Under the pieces are notes generated by a model, which worked only from the letters and a program-made list of their open reading frames with translations, did no database searches and was not told the origin of the DNA. The position numbers and the translations under genes are program-made. A DNA stretch of 46,306 nucleotides from Oscillospiraceae bacterium (lineage in GTDB: Bacteria; Bacillota; Clostridia; Oscillospirales; Ruminococcaceae), in assembly GCA_015067215.1 (NCBI GenBank), contig SVMW01000015.1, positions 1 through 46,306 on the forward strand, given 5' to 3'. Shown piece by piece: positions 23,519 through 32,990 of this stretch; position 1 is the first letter of the stretch, and each line of letters opens with the position of its first letter.

Positions 23519-24706
23519 TTACAGACCCATTTCTGCTTTAACTTCTGCAAAGCATTTGATAGCGAAGTCGAGGTCTTCTTTGGAATGACCTGCAGAAATC
23601 TGTGTGCGGATTCTTGCCTTGCCCTGTGGTACTACAGGGTAGCTGAATGCGATAACATAAACGCCTTTGTCCAGCATTCTCTTAGCAAATTCGCCTGCAA
23701 CTTTTGCATCGTACAGCATTACAGGAACGATTGCGCTGTCGCCCTGAAGAACATCAAAACCAAGTTTGCTGATGCCTTCACGGAAGTATGCAACGTTTTC
23801 GTGAACTTTGTCTCTGAGTGCTGTGGATTCTGTAAGCATTTCAAATACTTTGAGGGATGCTGCACAGATTGCAGGAGCAAGTGTGTTGGAGAACAGGTAT
23901 GGACGGGAACGCTGACGGAGAAGAGCAATAATTTCTTTTCTGCCGGATGTGTAACCGCCGCTTGCACCGCCGCAAGCTTTGCCGAGTGTGGATGTGATGA
24001 TATCAACACGGCCCATTACTTCGCAGTATTCTGCTGTACCACGGCCTGTTTTGCCGATGAAACCTGTGGAGTGGCTGTCGTCAACCATAACAAGTGCACC
24101 GTATTCTTCAGCAAGGTCACAGATACCTTTAAGGTTTGCAATGTAACCGTCCATGGAGAATACACCGTCTGTTGCGATAAGTTTGATACGGCAGTCTTTA
24201 GCTTCTTCAAGTTTTGCACGGAGGTCTTCCATGTTGTTGTTTTTGTAACGGAAACGGTTTGCTTTGCAAAGACGTACGCCGTCGATGATGGAAGCATGGT
24301 TCAATTCGTCGGAGATGATTGCATCGTCAGGACCAAGAAGTGTTTCGAAAAGGCCTGCGTTTGCATCGAAACAGGAAGAGTAAAGGATTGTGTCTTCTGT
24401 GCCGAGGAATTTGGAGATTGTTGCTTCAAGCTGTTTGTGAATTTCCTGTGTACCACAGATAAAACGTACGCTGGAAAGACCAAAGCCCCATTTGTCATAG
24501 GAAGCTTTTGCTGCTTCAATCAGTTCTTTGTTGTTGGAAAGACCAAGGTAGTTGTTTGCACACATATTGAGCACGCCGTTTGTTTTTGTTGTGTCAATAC
24601 GGGATTTCTGTTCTGTTGTGATGATTCTTTCGTCTTTGAAAGTGCCTGCTTCTTTGATGGATTCTACTTCAGAAGCAAAAAAGCCAAGAGCTTCTTTTGT
24701 GTTCAT
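23519..24706 (-). CDS. kbl: Glycine C-acetyltransferase (2-amino-3-ketobutyrate CoA ligase)
   Basis: 395 residues from an ATG at 24706 with AAAGGGG upstream. It is an alpha-oxoamine synthase: [52 protein letters not shown] and the PLP lysine in [15 protein letters not shown]. It splits 2-amino-3-oxobutyrate with CoA into glycine and acetyl-CoA, the second step of threonine breakdown after Tdh. The upstream gene is tdh with a 51-nt gap, so the two form the classical tdh-kbl operon and occur in the same order as in B. subtilis. Confidence 0.96.
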   Translation of the reverse strand: MNTKEALGFFASEVESIKEAGTFKDERIITTEQKSRIDTTKTNGVLNMCANNYLGLSNNKELIEAAKASYDKWGFGLSSVRFICGTQEIHKQLEATISKFLGTEDTILYSSCFDANAGLFETLLGPDDAIISDELNHASIIDGVRLCKANRFRYKNNNMEDLRAKLEEAKDCRIKLIATDGVFSMDGYIANLKGICDLAEEYGALVMVDDSHSTGFIGKTGRGTAEYCEVMGRVDIITSTLGKACGGASGGYTSGRKEIIALLRQRSRPYLFSNTLAPAICAASLKVFEMLTESTALRDKVHENVAYFREGISKLGFDVLQGDSAIVPVMLYDAKVAGEFAKRMLDKGVYVIAFSYPVVPQGKARIRTQISAGHSKEDLDFAIKCFAEVKAEMGL

Positions 24707-24757
24707 TGGAATTACCCCTTTCATATATCTGCCGTTTAAAAGGCTAAATGCTGATAA

Positions 24758-25801
24758 TTATTTTTTTGTCCAGTCAAGGACAACTTTGCCGGATTTGCCG
24801 CTGATCATAGCTTCAAAACCTTTTTCAAATTCTGTGTAGTGGTATCTGTGTGTGATAACACCGGACATATCAAGACCGCCCTGAACCATATTTTTCATCT
24901 GGTACCATGTCTGGAACATTTTTCTGCCGTAGATACCCTGAACTGTAAGGCCGGACATAATAACCTTGTTCCAGTCAATTGCAACATCGCCGCCGAAAAG
25001 ACCGAGCATGGAAATTTTGCCGCCCCAGATCATGTTGTCGAGCATCTGGTTGAAAGCACTTGGAGCACCGGACATTTCAAGACCGATATCAAAGCCTTCT
25101 TTGATGCCGAGTTCAACCATAACATCTTCAAGTTTTTCCTTTGCAACGTTAACTGCTTTTGTTGCACCCATTTTAAGTGCAAGGTCAAGACGGTATTCGT
25201 TAACGTCTGTAATTACAACTGTTCTTGCACCTGCAAATTTGCAGATTGCTGCAGCCATAATGCCGATTGGGCCTGCACCTGTGATAAGAACATTTTTACC
25301 AACAAGGTCCCAGTAAAGCGCTGTATGTGTTGCGTTACCAAATGCGTCGAAGAAAGAAACTACTTCTTCATCAAGGTCGTCTTCAATTTCGATAACGTTT
25401 GTTGCAGGAATACAGAGATATTCAGCAAATGCACCGTTACGGTTTACACCTACACCTTTTGTAGCTTTGCACCAGTGGCTGTTGCCTGTACGGCAGTTGT
25501 AGCAGTGGCCGCATACAAGGTGACCTTCGCCTGAAACTTTCTGGCCTACTTTAAAGCCTGTTACACCTTCGCCAAGTTCAGCAATTTCACCGATATATTC
25601 GTGACCGATTGTAATTGGCGGAACAATGTTTTTTTCTGACCAGCCGTTCCATTCGTAAATGTGTACGTCTGTGCCGCAGATAGCTGTTTTGCGGATTTTA
25701 ATAAGAACTTCGCCCGGACCCGGAGTTGGTACAGGAACCTGGGTAAGAACAAGACCAGGACCTTTTTCGAGTTTAACAAGGGCGTCCATCATTTTTGCCA
25801 T
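24758..25801 (-). CDS. tdh: L-threonine 3-dehydrogenase
   Basis: 347 residues from an ATG at 25801 with AGGAGA upstream. A zinc-dependent medium-chain dehydrogenase: catalytic zinc site in [13 protein letters not shown] and [12 protein letters not shown], structural zinc cysteines in [15 protein letters not shown], and the NAD-binding [14 protein letters not shown] followed by an acidic residue in [10 protein letters not shown]. Tdh oxidises threonine to 2-amino-3-oxobutyrate, which Kbl converts to glycine and acetyl-CoA. It is the first gene of the pair, with a promoter 80-105 nt upstream. Confidence 0.96.
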   Translation of the reverse strand: MAKMMDALVKLEKGPGLVLTQVPVPTPGPGEVLIKIRKTAICGTDVHIYEWNGWSEKNIVPPITIGHEYIGEIAELGEGVTGFKVGQKVSGEGHLVCGHCYNCRTGNSHWCKATKGVGVNRNGAFAEYLCIPATNVIEIEDDLDEEVVSFFDAFGNATHTALYWDLVGKNVLITGAGPIGIMAAAICKFAGARTVVITDVNEYRLDLALKMGATKAVNVAKEKLEDVMVELGIKEGFDIGLEMSGAPSAFNQMLDNMIWGGKISMLGLFGGDVAIDWNKVIMSGLTVQGIYGRKMFQTWYQMKNMVQGGLDMSGVITHRYHYTEFEKGFEAMISGKSGKVVLDWTKK

Positions 25802-25879
25802 GGGAATGCATCTCCTATCTGAAAATTATTATAAAGCAGAGTGTTTTTTAATACATCTTCTGCGCATTATTTCATAATA

Positions 25880-25907
25880 ATTGTAACATTATTTATTGCA
25901 AAGTCAA
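25880..25907 (-). promoter_or_regulatory. Promoter of tdh-kbl
   Basis: Minus-strand TTGACT (25907-25902), 16-nt spacer, TACAAT (25885-25880). Confidence 0.65.
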
Positions 25908-26012
25908 CACGAATACAGGAAAGTTGTATAGTTGCATAAATTTATTATGAATACGTTTGTTAAAGTGATAACAAAATGTTTTAACTGTTATGAATTGTAA
26001 AATACTGACAAT

Positions 26013-26046
26013 AAAAAATGCCGTATAAGGAAAACCGTACACAGCA
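26013..26046 (-). terminator. Terminator of spoVS
   Basis: An 11-bp stem with two G-U pairs and one mismatch (26020-26030 with 26035-26045), TTTT loop on the minus strand, exit ATTTTTTATTG. Confidence 0.85.
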
Positions 26047-26057
26047 ATTTTTATCTA

Positions 26058-26318
26058 TTATCTGACTTCAACAATCAGTTTCATTGCAGTTTTGCTTTCA
26101 CCGTCAACTTCTACAGAGGAAAAGGAAGGTGTGCATATAAGGTCGATGCCGGCTGGTGCCACATAGCCTCTTGCTACAGCGATAGATTTAAGTGCCTGAT
26201 TAACAGCACCTGCGCCAATACCTTGCACCCCAACAATCTGCTTTTCTCGGATAATGCCTGCAATTGCACCTGCAACAGAAACAGGGTTGGATTTTGATGA
26301 AACCTTCAATATATCCAT
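26058..26318 (-). CDS. spoVS: Stage V sporulation protein S
   Basis: 86 residues, exactly the family length, from an ATG at 26318; AAAGGAG lies 13 nt upstream, a rather long spacing. The sequence is near the family consensus: VSSKSNPVSVAGAIAGIIRE, GAGAVNQALKSIAVARGYVAP, GIDLICTPSFSSVEVDGESK. SpoVS is an Alba-like nucleic-acid-binding protein needed for spore coat and cortex assembly, and acts earlier on Spo0A-dependent signalling in B. subtilis. It lies between ymdB and tdh, the same order as in B. subtilis. Confidence 0.97.
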   Translation of the reverse strand: MDILKVSSKSNPVSVAGAIAGIIREKQIVGVQGIGAGAVNQALKSIAVARGYVAPAGIDLICTPSFSSVEVDGESKTAMKLIVEVR

Positions 26319-26401
26319 TTGGGAAAAGTTCTCCTTTAATAATTATGTAATACACCCAATGCATATAATTATAAACTATCAAGTCGAACTTCGCGGATTG
26401 A

Positions 26402-27178
26402 TTAGCTGAATTTTATATGAATTTTGTCAATTTTAATTGCTCTATGGGTTTTGTTGTCTGTTTCAATAACAACACCATTTACAAAACCTTCGCCTTCAGC
26501 AACCTCAAATTTGACAGGGCACAGGTATTTCTGCTTGGTAACACAGGCTGTTTTGTCCATACCAAGCACACTGTCAAGGGCGCATACGCAGCCGGCATCA
26601 GAGATATATGCAGTACCTCCAGGCAGAATATGGTCGTCGTTGGTCTGCACATGGGTGTGTGTGCCCACAACTGCAGCTACCTTGCCGTCAAGATAATGCC
26701 CGAGAGCATATTTTTCGCTTGTGGCTTCTGCGTGGAAATCCACAAAAACAGGCATACCGCTGTATTCTTTTACAATTTTATCCATTTCAAAAAACGGGGA
26801 ACGGTTTGCGTCAAGAAATACTGTGCCTATAAGACTTACAACACAAAGCTGATATCTGCCGGTGTCAACAATACATACGCCGCATTTTTTGCTGTCTGCA
26901 ATGTTGAAGTTTGCAGGGCAGAGCACAAATTCGTTTTCTTCATAAAAATCAATGCCGCAGCGACGGAGGGAATGGTTGCCGCCGGTGATTACATCTGCTC
27001 CGCAGCCGAACAGAAAACGGGCGTCGTTCTGTGTAATACCTGTGCCGCTTTTGTGGCTGTTTTCACCGTTTACAATTGTCACATCAGGTTTGTGCTGTGC
27101 TTTAAGCTGCGGCAGTGCCTTTGCAAGAAGGTACTGACCGTTTTCGCCTACAACATCACCTATAAAAAGAATTTTCAT
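26402..27178 (-). CDS. ymdB: YmdB-family metallophosphoesterase
   Basis: 258 residues from an ATG at 27178 (a TTG two codons earlier is less likely; the ribosome site is TGGAGT). Metal ligands are visible in KILFIGDVVG, TIVNGENSHKSGTGI, TGGNHSLRR (family usually has GNH-T/S), DFHAEATSEK and GTHTHVQTND. YmdB hydrolyses 2',3'-cyclic nucleotides and in B. subtilis influences the biofilm/motility decision and interacts with RNA turnover. The gene follows rny, as in B. subtilis. The 83-nt gap to spoVS downstream has no clear terminator, so read-through is possible. Confidence 0.94.
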   Translation of the reverse strand: MKILFIGDVVGENGQYLLAKALPQLKAQHKPDVTIVNGENSHKSGTGITQNDARFLFGCGADVITGGNHSLRRCGIDFYEENEFVLCPANFNIADSKKCGVCIVDTGRYQLCVVSLIGTVFLDANRSPFFEMDKIVKEYSGMPVFVDFHAEATSEKYALGHYLDGKVAAVVGTHTHVQTNDDHILPGGTAYISDAGCVCALDSVLGMDKTACVTKQKYLCPVKFEVAEGEGFVNGVVIETDNKTHRAIKIDKIHIKFS

Positions 27179-27311
27179 AAACAAGATACTCCATTACATA
27201 TTACAGGGGACAATGTTCGTATCGCCTTCGGGATATCTGCAATAAAAGGCGGATTAAAACATTTACCGATTATACATGCTTTTATAAAGCAAGTATACCA
27301 CAATTTTATGC

Positions 27312-27342
27312 AAACAAAAAGAGCAGGAAAAAATTCCTGCTC
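27312..27342 (-). terminator. Terminator of rny
   Basis: Perfect 9-bp stem (27321-27329 with 27334-27342) with short A/T loop; minus-strand exit TTTTTGTTTG. Confidence 0.9.
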
Positions 27343-27367
27343 ATAATTTGCATTTTGAATTACCGGA

Positions 27368-28924
27368 TTATTTTGCAAAGTCAACTGCTCTGTTTTCTCT
27401 GATAACATTAACTTTAATCTGACCCGGATAATCGAGTTCGCTTTCGATTTTTGCAACGATATCTCTTGCAAGGATTGTGAGATTGTCATCGTCAACAACT
27501 TCAGGTTTAACCATAATTCGTACTTCACGGCCTGCCTGAATTGCAAAGCTCTTTTCAACGCCGTTGAAGCTGTTGGAAATTTCTTCCAGTTTTTCAAGAC
27601 GTTTAATGTAGTTTTCAAGGTTTTCTCTTCTTGCACCAGGGCGGGCTGCACTGATTGCGTCAGCGGCCATAACAACAAATGCAAGCGGAGTTTTGGCTTC
27701 AATGTCACCGTGGTGAGCCTGAATTGCGTGGATAACAGCAGCGCTTTCGCGGTACTTTTTGGCAATTTCAACACCGATGGAAACGTGTGTGCCTTCGTAT
27801 TCATGGTCAAGACCTTTACCAATATCGTGCAAAAGACCTGCACGTTTTGCAAGGGTAACGTCCATACCGAGTTCGCCGGCAATAAGACCGGACAGATAAC
27901 AAACTTCCAATGAATGTTTAAGAACATTCTGACCGTAGGATGTACGGTATTTAAGACGGCCGATAAGTTTTACAAGTTCTGGGTGCAAACCGTGAACGCC
28001 TGCGTCCATAACAGCTTTTTCGCCTTCTTTTTTAATTGTAAGGTCAACGTCTCTGCGTGCCTTTTCAACCATTTCTTCAATTCTTGCAGGGTGGATACGT
28101 CCATCTGCAATAAGTTTTTCAAGTGTCTGTCTTGCAACTTCTCTTCTCACAGGGTCAAAACTGGAAAGAGTGATTGCTTCCGGTGTGTCATCAATGATAA
28201 CATCAACGCCTGTTGCTGTTTCAAGGGCGCGGATGTTGCGGCCTTCACGACCGATAATGCGTCCTTTCATTTCGTCACTTGGAAGAGGTACAACGCTTAC
28301 AACAGCTTCCTGCGCGTGGTCAGCAGCACATCTTGCGATTACCTGAGAAAGCAGATCTCTTGCAAGTTCTTCGCTGTTTTCCTTGAGTTCGTTTTCGTAA
28401 TGGTTGATTTTCAAAGCCTTTTCATGGCTCAGCTGATCATCAAGTCTTTCAAGAATCATTGTTCTTGCAGCTTCTGTGGAAAGACCGGAGATAACTTCCA
28501 GTTTTTCAATTTCGCGCTGTTTGATCTGTTCAACTTCAGCAAGGCGTGCTGCAATGAGTTCCTGTTTCTGTTTTGCTTCAGCTTCTTTTTGTTCTAAGTT
28601 TTCTGTTTTCTTGTCCAGATTTTCCTCTTTCTGAGTCAATCTGCGTTCCTGACGGGAAATTTCACCTCTGCGTTCTTTAAGCTCTTTATCGCTTTCCGCT
28701 TTAAGTCTGAAAATTTCGTCTTTTGCTTCCAGAAGCGCTTCTTTGCGTTTCTGCTCTGCAGTCTTAATAGCATCATTGATTAATCTTTTTGCTTCATCTT
28801 CTGCACTTCCGATTTTTGCTTCGGCTGTTTTGCGTCTGTGAGAAATGCCGAGCTGGAAACAGATAAAACCAGCTACAGCAGCACCAATAACTGCTATCAA
28901 GGCTGTTGTGCCGTATGATAACAT
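27368..28924 (-). CDS. rny: Ribonuclease Y
   Basis: 518 residues from an ATG at 28924 with AAGGAG upstream. Domain order is standard: membrane anchor (5-25), long charged coiled coil (about 30-200; [20 protein letters not shown]), KH domain (about 205-270; [16 protein letters not shown]) and HD domain (about 330-430; catalytic [12 protein letters not shown]). It is the main membrane-bound endoribonuclease that starts mRNA decay in Firmicutes, and organises a degradosome-like complex. First gene of the rny-ymdB-spoVS-tdh-kbl order; it diverges from thrS, with the thrS T-box leader in the gap. Confidence 0.97.
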   Translation of the reverse strand: MLSYGTTALIAVIGAAVAGFICFQLGISHRRKTAEAKIGSAEDEAKRLINDAIKTAEQKRKEALLEAKDEIFRLKAESDKELKERRGEISRQERRLTQKEENLDKKTENLEQKEAEAKQKQELIAARLAEVEQIKQREIEKLEVISGLSTEAARTMILERLDDQLSHEKALKINHYENELKENSEELARDLLSQVIARCAADHAQEAVVSVVPLPSDEMKGRIIGREGRNIRALETATGVDVIIDDTPEAITLSSFDPVRREVARQTLEKLIADGRIHPARIEEMVEKARRDVDLTIKKEGEKAVMDAGVHGLHPELVKLIGRLKYRTSYGQNVLKHSLEVCYLSGLIAGELGMDVTLAKRAGLLHDIGKGLDHEYEGTHVSIGVEIAKKYRESAAVIHAIQAHHGDIEAKTPLAFVVMAADAISAARPGARRENLENYIKRLEKLEEISNSFNGVEKSFAIQAGREVRIMVKPEVVDDDNLTILARDIVAKIESELDYPGQIKVNVIRENRAVDFAK

Positions 28925-29141
28925 AATGCTCTCCTTAAAAAGTAAGACTAAATAGTATTAAATTATTTATAATAAATAAAGATAATAGTATCATAAATAC
29001 ATAACTACTCCATAATATTTTATGATAATTTATTTACGTTGTCAAGGAATATTGCCATATATATTTTGTGAAAAAGAAAAAATATACAATTAAAACTAAT
29101 TTTATTAAAATTGTACTCATTTGACTGAGGCGTAAAAAATA

Positions 29142-29170
29142 TTGACAAAAATATTTTGTAATGTTAATAT
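29142..29170 (+). promoter_or_regulatory. Promoter of the thrS T-box leader
   Basis: Consensus TTGACA (29142-29147), 17-nt spacer, TAATAT (29165-29170) with an upstream TG. Start expected near 29177. Confidence 0.85.
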
Positions 29171-29176
29171 ATCCAT

Positions 29177-29408
29177 ATTAAAGCGATGACATGGATATGT
29201 CCTTTGCGTGTTCAACCTTCAGAGAGCTTTTGGCAGGTGAAAAAAAGCGGTGAAGCGGAAAGGATACCACCATACCAGCAGACACAGCGAACTGTGTACG
29301 GGCAGGACCGTTATATCCTACAGGAGTGGCAGGCGTGTGCCTGCAATTCGGGTGGAACCGTGGGGAATTTACACACCTCATCCCGTTTGGGATGAAGGTG
29401 TTTTTTGT
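29177..29408 (+). ncRNA. T-box riboswitch (threonine) of thrS
   Basis: The leader has the stem I bulge AGAGAGC (about 29221), a GGCAGGTGAAA-type distal loop, then a specifier region GGATACCACC with the codon ACC (Thr) at 29266-29268. The conserved T-box/antiterminator motif TTCGGGTGGAACCGTGG is at about 29347-29363, and a terminator stem (ACACCTCATCCC with GGGATGAAGGTGT, ending 29400) with TTTTTT follows. Uncharged tRNA-Thr should bind the specifier and the GGTGGAAC bulge to allow read-through into thrS. Confidence 0.93.
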
Positions 29409-29481
29409 TTTTATGCAAACCTCACCCTGAATCTCAAATAATAAAAATAATATACATATTTAAAAGAAAGGAACTTATGCT

Positions 29482-31386
29482 ATGGTAAAAGTTACACTTA
29501 AAGACGGAAAAGTTATTGAAGTGGCAAAGGGCACAAGTTATGCTGAAATTGTTAAAGGCATCAGCATGAAACTTTACAAGGAAGCTACAGTTGTAAGAGC
29601 AAACGGCGAACTCTGCGACCTGCGCGATGCAGCAGAAGAAGATGTAGTGCTTGAAGTTCTTACATTTGACGACAAAGACGGCAAAAAAGCATTCTGGCAT
29701 ACATCCAGCCATGTGCTTGCACAGGCTATCCTCAAATTTATCCCTGATGCAAAACTTACAATTGGTCCGGCTATCGACAATGGTTTCTATTATGACATTG
29801 ACACAGATGTGCTTATCGATGAAGCTATGATGGAAAAACTTGAAAAGGAAATGAAAGAAATTGCAAAGCGCGGCCTTGCAATCTCCCGTTTTGAACTTTC
29901 CAAGGAAGAAGCTCTGGCAAGATACACAGACAACGAATACAAAACAGAACTTATCAACGAACTGCCAGAAGGCGAAACAATCTCCTTCTACGAACAGGGC
30001 GGCGAGTTTACAGACCTTTGTGCAGGTCCTCATCTTATGACAACAAGCCCTATCGGTGCATTTAAAATTATGTCCGTTGCAGGTGCTTACTGGCGCGGCA
30101 AGAGCGAAAACAAAATGCTTAAACGTGTTTACGCAATCAGCTTCCCTAAAGCAAAACAGCTGGAAGAATACCTTGTTCTTCTTGAAGAAGCTAAAAAACG
30201 TGACCACAGAAAACTTGGCAAGGAACTTCGCCTGTTTGAATTTGTAGACGAAGGCCCTGGTTTCCCATTCTTCCTGCCAAAAGGTATGACAGTGTATAAT
30301 ACACTTATGGAATACTGGCGCGAAATCCATACAAGAGAAAAATATGTTGAAATTTCCACACCAACAATTCTCTCCCGTCACCTGTGGGAAACATCCGGTC
30401 ACTGGTACCACTACAAAGAAAATATGTACACAACACAGATTGACGAAGCAGACTTTGCTATCAAACCAATGAACTGTCCGGGCGGCATGCTGGTTTACAA
30501 AATGGAACCACGTAGCTACCGTGACCTGCCAATCCGTATGGGCGAAATCGGTCTTGTACACCGTCACGAACTTTCCGGTGCTTTGAACGGTCTTATGCGT
30601 GTACGCTGCTTCCATCAGGACGACGCACATATCTTTATGACAAAGGAACAGATTCAGGACGAAATCAAAGACGTTGTACGCCTCTTTGACGAAGTTTACA
30701 AACTGTTTGGCCTCACATTCCATGTTGAACTTTCCACAAGACCGGAAAACTCCATGGGCTCAGATGAAGACTGGGAAGTAGCAACAGAAGGCTTGCGCGG
30801 TGCTCTTGAAGCAATCGGACTTGACTATGTTGTAAACGAAGGCGACGGCGCGTTCTACGGCCCGAAAATCGACTTCCACCTCAATGACGCTATCGGCAGA
30901 ACATGGCAGTGCGGTACAATTCAGCTGGATATGCAGCTGCCAGAACGTTTTGAACTTGAATACACAGGTGCAGACGGACAGAAACACCGTCCTGTAATGA
31001 TTCACCGTGTTGTTTACGGTTCAATTGAACGTTTCATCGGTATCCTTATCGAACATTTTGCAGGTGCATTCCCAACATGGCTTGCTCCTGTACAGGCAGT
31101 GGTTATCCCTGTTTCTGAAGCTCATAAGGAATATGCACACGAAGTGCTTGCAAAACTCAAGGCTGCAGGCATCCGTGCAGAATGTGATGACAGAAATGAA
31201 AAAATGGGTTACCGCATCCGCGAAAACCAGCTGCAGAAAGTTCCTTATATGCTGGTTGTTGGTGATAAAGAAGCTGAAGCAGGTGCAGTTGCTCCTCGTG
31301 ACAGAAAAGAAATTCTCAAAGGTGCAATGCCAACAGAAGAATTCATCAGCTACATCACAGCAGAAATCAAAGAAAGAAGAAGATAA
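29482..31386 (+). CDS. thrS: Threonine--tRNA ligase
   Basis: 634 residues from ATG 29482 with AAAGGA upstream. Domains in order: TGS (1-62; VTLKDGKVIEVAKGTSYAEI), editing N2 domain with HTSSHVLAQA and the DLCAGPHL motif (about 75-240), class II catalytic core (about 245-535) with zinc ligands including Cys in PMNCPGGML and the motif 2/3 Arg residues (VRCFHQDDAHIF; YGSIERFIGILIEHFAGAFP), and the anticodon-binding domain (about 540-634). It charges tRNA-Thr and edits serine mischarging. Control is through the threonine T-box in its leader. A single-gene unit closed by its own terminator. Confidence 0.98.
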   Translation: MVKVTLKDGKVIEVAKGTSYAEIVKGISMKLYKEATVVRANGELCDLRDAAEEDVVLEVLTFDDKDGKKAFWHTSSHVLAQAILKFIPDAKLTIGPAIDNGFYYDIDTDVLIDEAMMEKLEKEMKEIAKRGLAISRFELSKEEALARYTDNEYKTELINELPEGETISFYEQGGEFTDLCAGPHLMTTSPIGAFKIMSVAGAYWRGKSENKMLKRVYAISFPKAKQLEEYLVLLEEAKKRDHRKLGKELRLFEFVDEGPGFPFFLPKGMTVYNTLMEYWREIHTREKYVEISTPTILSRHLWETSGHWYHYKENMYTTQIDEADFAIKPMNCPGGMLVYKMEPRSYRDLPIRMGEIGLVHRHELSGALNGLMRVRCFHQDDAHIFMTKEQIQDEIKDVVRLFDEVYKLFGLTFHVELSTRPENSMGSDEDWEVATEGLRGALEAIGLDYVVNEGDGAFYGPKIDFHLNDAIGRTWQCGTIQLDMQLPERFELEYTGADGQKHRPVMIHRVVYGSIERFIGILIEHFAGAFPTWLAPVQAVVIPVSEAHKEYAHEVLAKLKAAGIRAECDDRNEKMGYRIRENQLQKVPYMLVVGDKEAEAGAVAPRDRKEILKGAMPTEEFISYITAEIKERRR

Positions 31387-31396
31387 TTCTTTATTT

Positions 31397-31432
31397 AAAG
31401 GGCAGAATGAATGTCATTCTGCCCTTATTTTT
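31397..31432 (+). terminator. Terminator of thrS
   Basis: Perfect 13-bp stem (31398-31410 with 31414-31426) and ATTTTTG. Confidence 0.92.
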
Positions 31433-31544
31433 GAAAATAATTAAGTTTTATTGTGCATAATTGCCAGTATTTTGACTTATAATATATAAAAACTGTGCAA
31501 AAGCCAATAACTTTTAAAAAATATAAAATTTTTGAAAAAAAGTG

Positions 31545-31573
31545 TTGACTTTTAAACTTGCTCTTGATATAAT
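31545..31573 (+). promoter_or_regulatory. tRNA-Lys promoter
   Basis: TTGACT (31545-31550), 17-nt spacer, TATAAT (31568-31573). A strong sigma-A type promoter 46 nt before the first tRNA. Confidence 0.88.
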
Positions 31574-31619
31574 AATTGAGCGTTAAGGGGAACACCCAAA
31601 ACGAAATGCCAAACGGTGA

Positions 31620-31695
31620 GAGCCATTAGCTCAGCTGGCAGAGCACCTGACTTTTAATCAGGGTGTCCGGAGTTCGAGTCTCCGATGGCTCACCA
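31620..31695 (+). tRNA. tRNA-Lys (anticodon UUU), copy 1
   Basis: 76 nt with encoded CCA. Acceptor GAGCCAT (31620-31626) pairs with ATGGCTC (31685-31691), discriminator A. Anticodon loop CTTTTAA has TTT at 31653-31655; T-arm has GTTCGAGTC. Confidence 0.97.
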
Positions 31696-31698
31696 CAC

Positions 31699-31728
31699 AA
31701 AACCGACCAACAGGTCGGTTTTTTTGTT
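31699..31728 (+). terminator. Terminator after tRNA-Lys copy 1
   Basis: Stem AACCGACC/GGTCGGTT with AACA loop and TTTTTTTG. Confidence 0.9.
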
Positions 31729-31751
31729 AAAACTTCCGCAAGGAAGTATAT

Positions 31752-31827
31752 GAGCCATTAGCTCAGCTGGCAGAGCACCTGACTTTTAATCAGGGTGTCC
31801 GGAGTTCGAGTCTCCGATGGCTCACCA
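31752..31827 (+). tRNA. tRNA-Lys (anticodon UUU), copy 2
   Basis: Identical in all 76 positions to copy 1. There is no separate consensus promoter in the 24 nt between the copy 1 terminator and this gene, so it probably depends on read-through. Confidence 0.97.
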
Positions 31828-31828
31828 T

Positions 31829-31860
31829 ACAAAACCGACCAACAGGTCGGTTTTTTTATT
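31829..31860 (+). terminator. Terminator after tRNA-Lys copy 2
   Basis: Same ACCGACC/GGTCGGT hairpin as after copy 1, followed by TTTTTTTATTTT. Confidence 0.9.
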
Positions 31861-31893
31861 TTATGTTGATTTTCAGTTGTCATAAATACAATG

Positions 31894-31922
31894 TTGAAAA
31901 GATAATCAGATTATTATATAAT
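31894..31922 (+). promoter_or_regulatory. Promoter of the CNNM gene pair
   Basis: TTGAAA (31894-31899), 17-nt spacer, TATAAT (31917-31922), 39 nt before the start codon. It rules out the ORF start at 31863. Confidence 0.85.
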
Positions 31923-31961
31923 AGCATCAAATATATTTTTTTAAGAAAGGTGTTTAACTAT

Positions 31962-32990
31962 ATGGACCCGGACAGTTGGCTTCTATTCTTACTACTCATA
32001 GGACTCATTATAGGAGGCGGCTATTTTGCTTCTGCTGAAACTGCGTTTGCTTCGGTAAACCCTGTACGTATACGTCACAGGGCAGAGGAAGACGAAAAAC
32101 GCGCCCAGCGGGCACAGTATATTCTGGACAACTTCAACAAAGCGTTGTCCACGTTGCTTATCGGCAACAACATCATGCACATCGGCACAGCTTCAATTTC
32201 CACTTATCTTGTCACAAAAATGTGGGGCGAAGGCTATACAGGCATTTCCACCATTGTTACAACGGTTGTTGTGTTTCTGGTTTCAGAGATGGTTCCTAAA
32301 CAGTATGCAAAGGACCACCCTGAATCCACAGCACTGGCTTATGCCACTTCGCTGTACTGGCTTATGGTGATTATGACACCGTTTGCTGCATTTTTTAACG
32401 GAATTTCCGGCACAATTGCAAGATTTTTCAAGGTTAAGGAAGAGCCTACCATTACAGAAGACGAGCTTATCGAAATGATAGAAACCCTTGCTGAAGAAGG
32501 TGAAGAAGAACAGCAGCGCAGTGAACTGCTGCATTCAGCCCTCAAATTTGATGATGCAATTGTATGGGATGTTATGACTCCTGTAGAAAACGTTGTGGGC
32601 ATCAATATCCGTATGAAACAGGATGAAATACTGGATATTATCAGGGAAAACAAATTTTCACGTTTACCTGTATATCAGGGTGAAAAGAATAATATTGTTG
32701 GTTTTCTTGATGTGCGTAAATATATAAAAACATACCTTGCAAATCCTGCGTCAATTTCAATACGCAGAATTATGTCAAAGGTTATGACAGTGCAGGACAC
32801 CCAGCTTCTGGATGAACTGCTGGAAAAAATGACACAGTCACGCACACATATCTGTGCAGTGAAGGACAAAAACGGCGTATGCACAGGCATTGTTACAATG
32901 GAAGATATCCTTGAACAGCTTGTGGGCGAAATTTATGACGAAGACGATATAATACCGGCTTCCTACAAAGAACAGGAGGGCTGGGTATGA
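31962..32990 (+). CDS. CNNM/HlyC-CorC family transporter with CBS domains (first of pair)
   Basis: 342 residues from ATG 31962 with AGAAAGGTG upstream; the longer in-frame ORF begins before the promoter. N-terminal CNNM (DUF21) membrane domain (1-175) with the family motif YFASAETAFASVNPVRIRH and LIGNNIMHIG; then two CBS domains (about 205-330; VWDVMTPVENVVGI and the paired FSRLPVYQG). The usual C-terminal CorC_HlyC transporter-associated domain is missing: the protein ends soon after EDIYDEDD-like residues (VGEIYDEDDIIP). Members export Mg2+ or Co2+ or set Mg2+ balance. ATGA overlap with the second gene shows translational coupling, so the two may form a heterodimer. Confidence 0.92.
   Translation: MDPDSWLLFLLLIGLIIGGGYFASAETAFASVNPVRIRHRAEEDEKRAQRAQYILDNFNKALSTLLIGNNIMHIGTASISTYLVTKMWGEGYTGISTIVTTVVVFLVSEMVPKQYAKDHPESTALAYATSLYWLMVIMTPFAAFFNGISGTIARFFKVKEEPTITEDELIEMIETLAEEGEEEQQRSELLHSALKFDDAIVWDVMTPVENVVGINIRMKQDEILDIIRENKFSRLPVYQGEKNNIVGFLDVRKYIKTYLANPASISIRRIMSKVMTVQDTQLLDELLEKMTQSRTHICAVKDKNGVCTGIVTMEDILEQLVGEIYDEDDIIPASYKEQEGWV

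Larger units (their letters stand above)
31620..31858 (+). repeat. Tandem duplication of tRNA-Lys plus terminator
   Basis: The 132-bp unit beginning at 31620 is repeated from 31752. Each unit carries the tRNA and the same downstream hairpin; the only early differences are one base after CCA and one in the T-tract end. Confidence 0.9.

Noticed and set aside
31894-31961. Upstream ATG 31863 as start of the first CNNM protein
   Set aside because: It precedes the TTGAAA-TATAAT promoter at 31894-31922, so it would not be transcribed from it.
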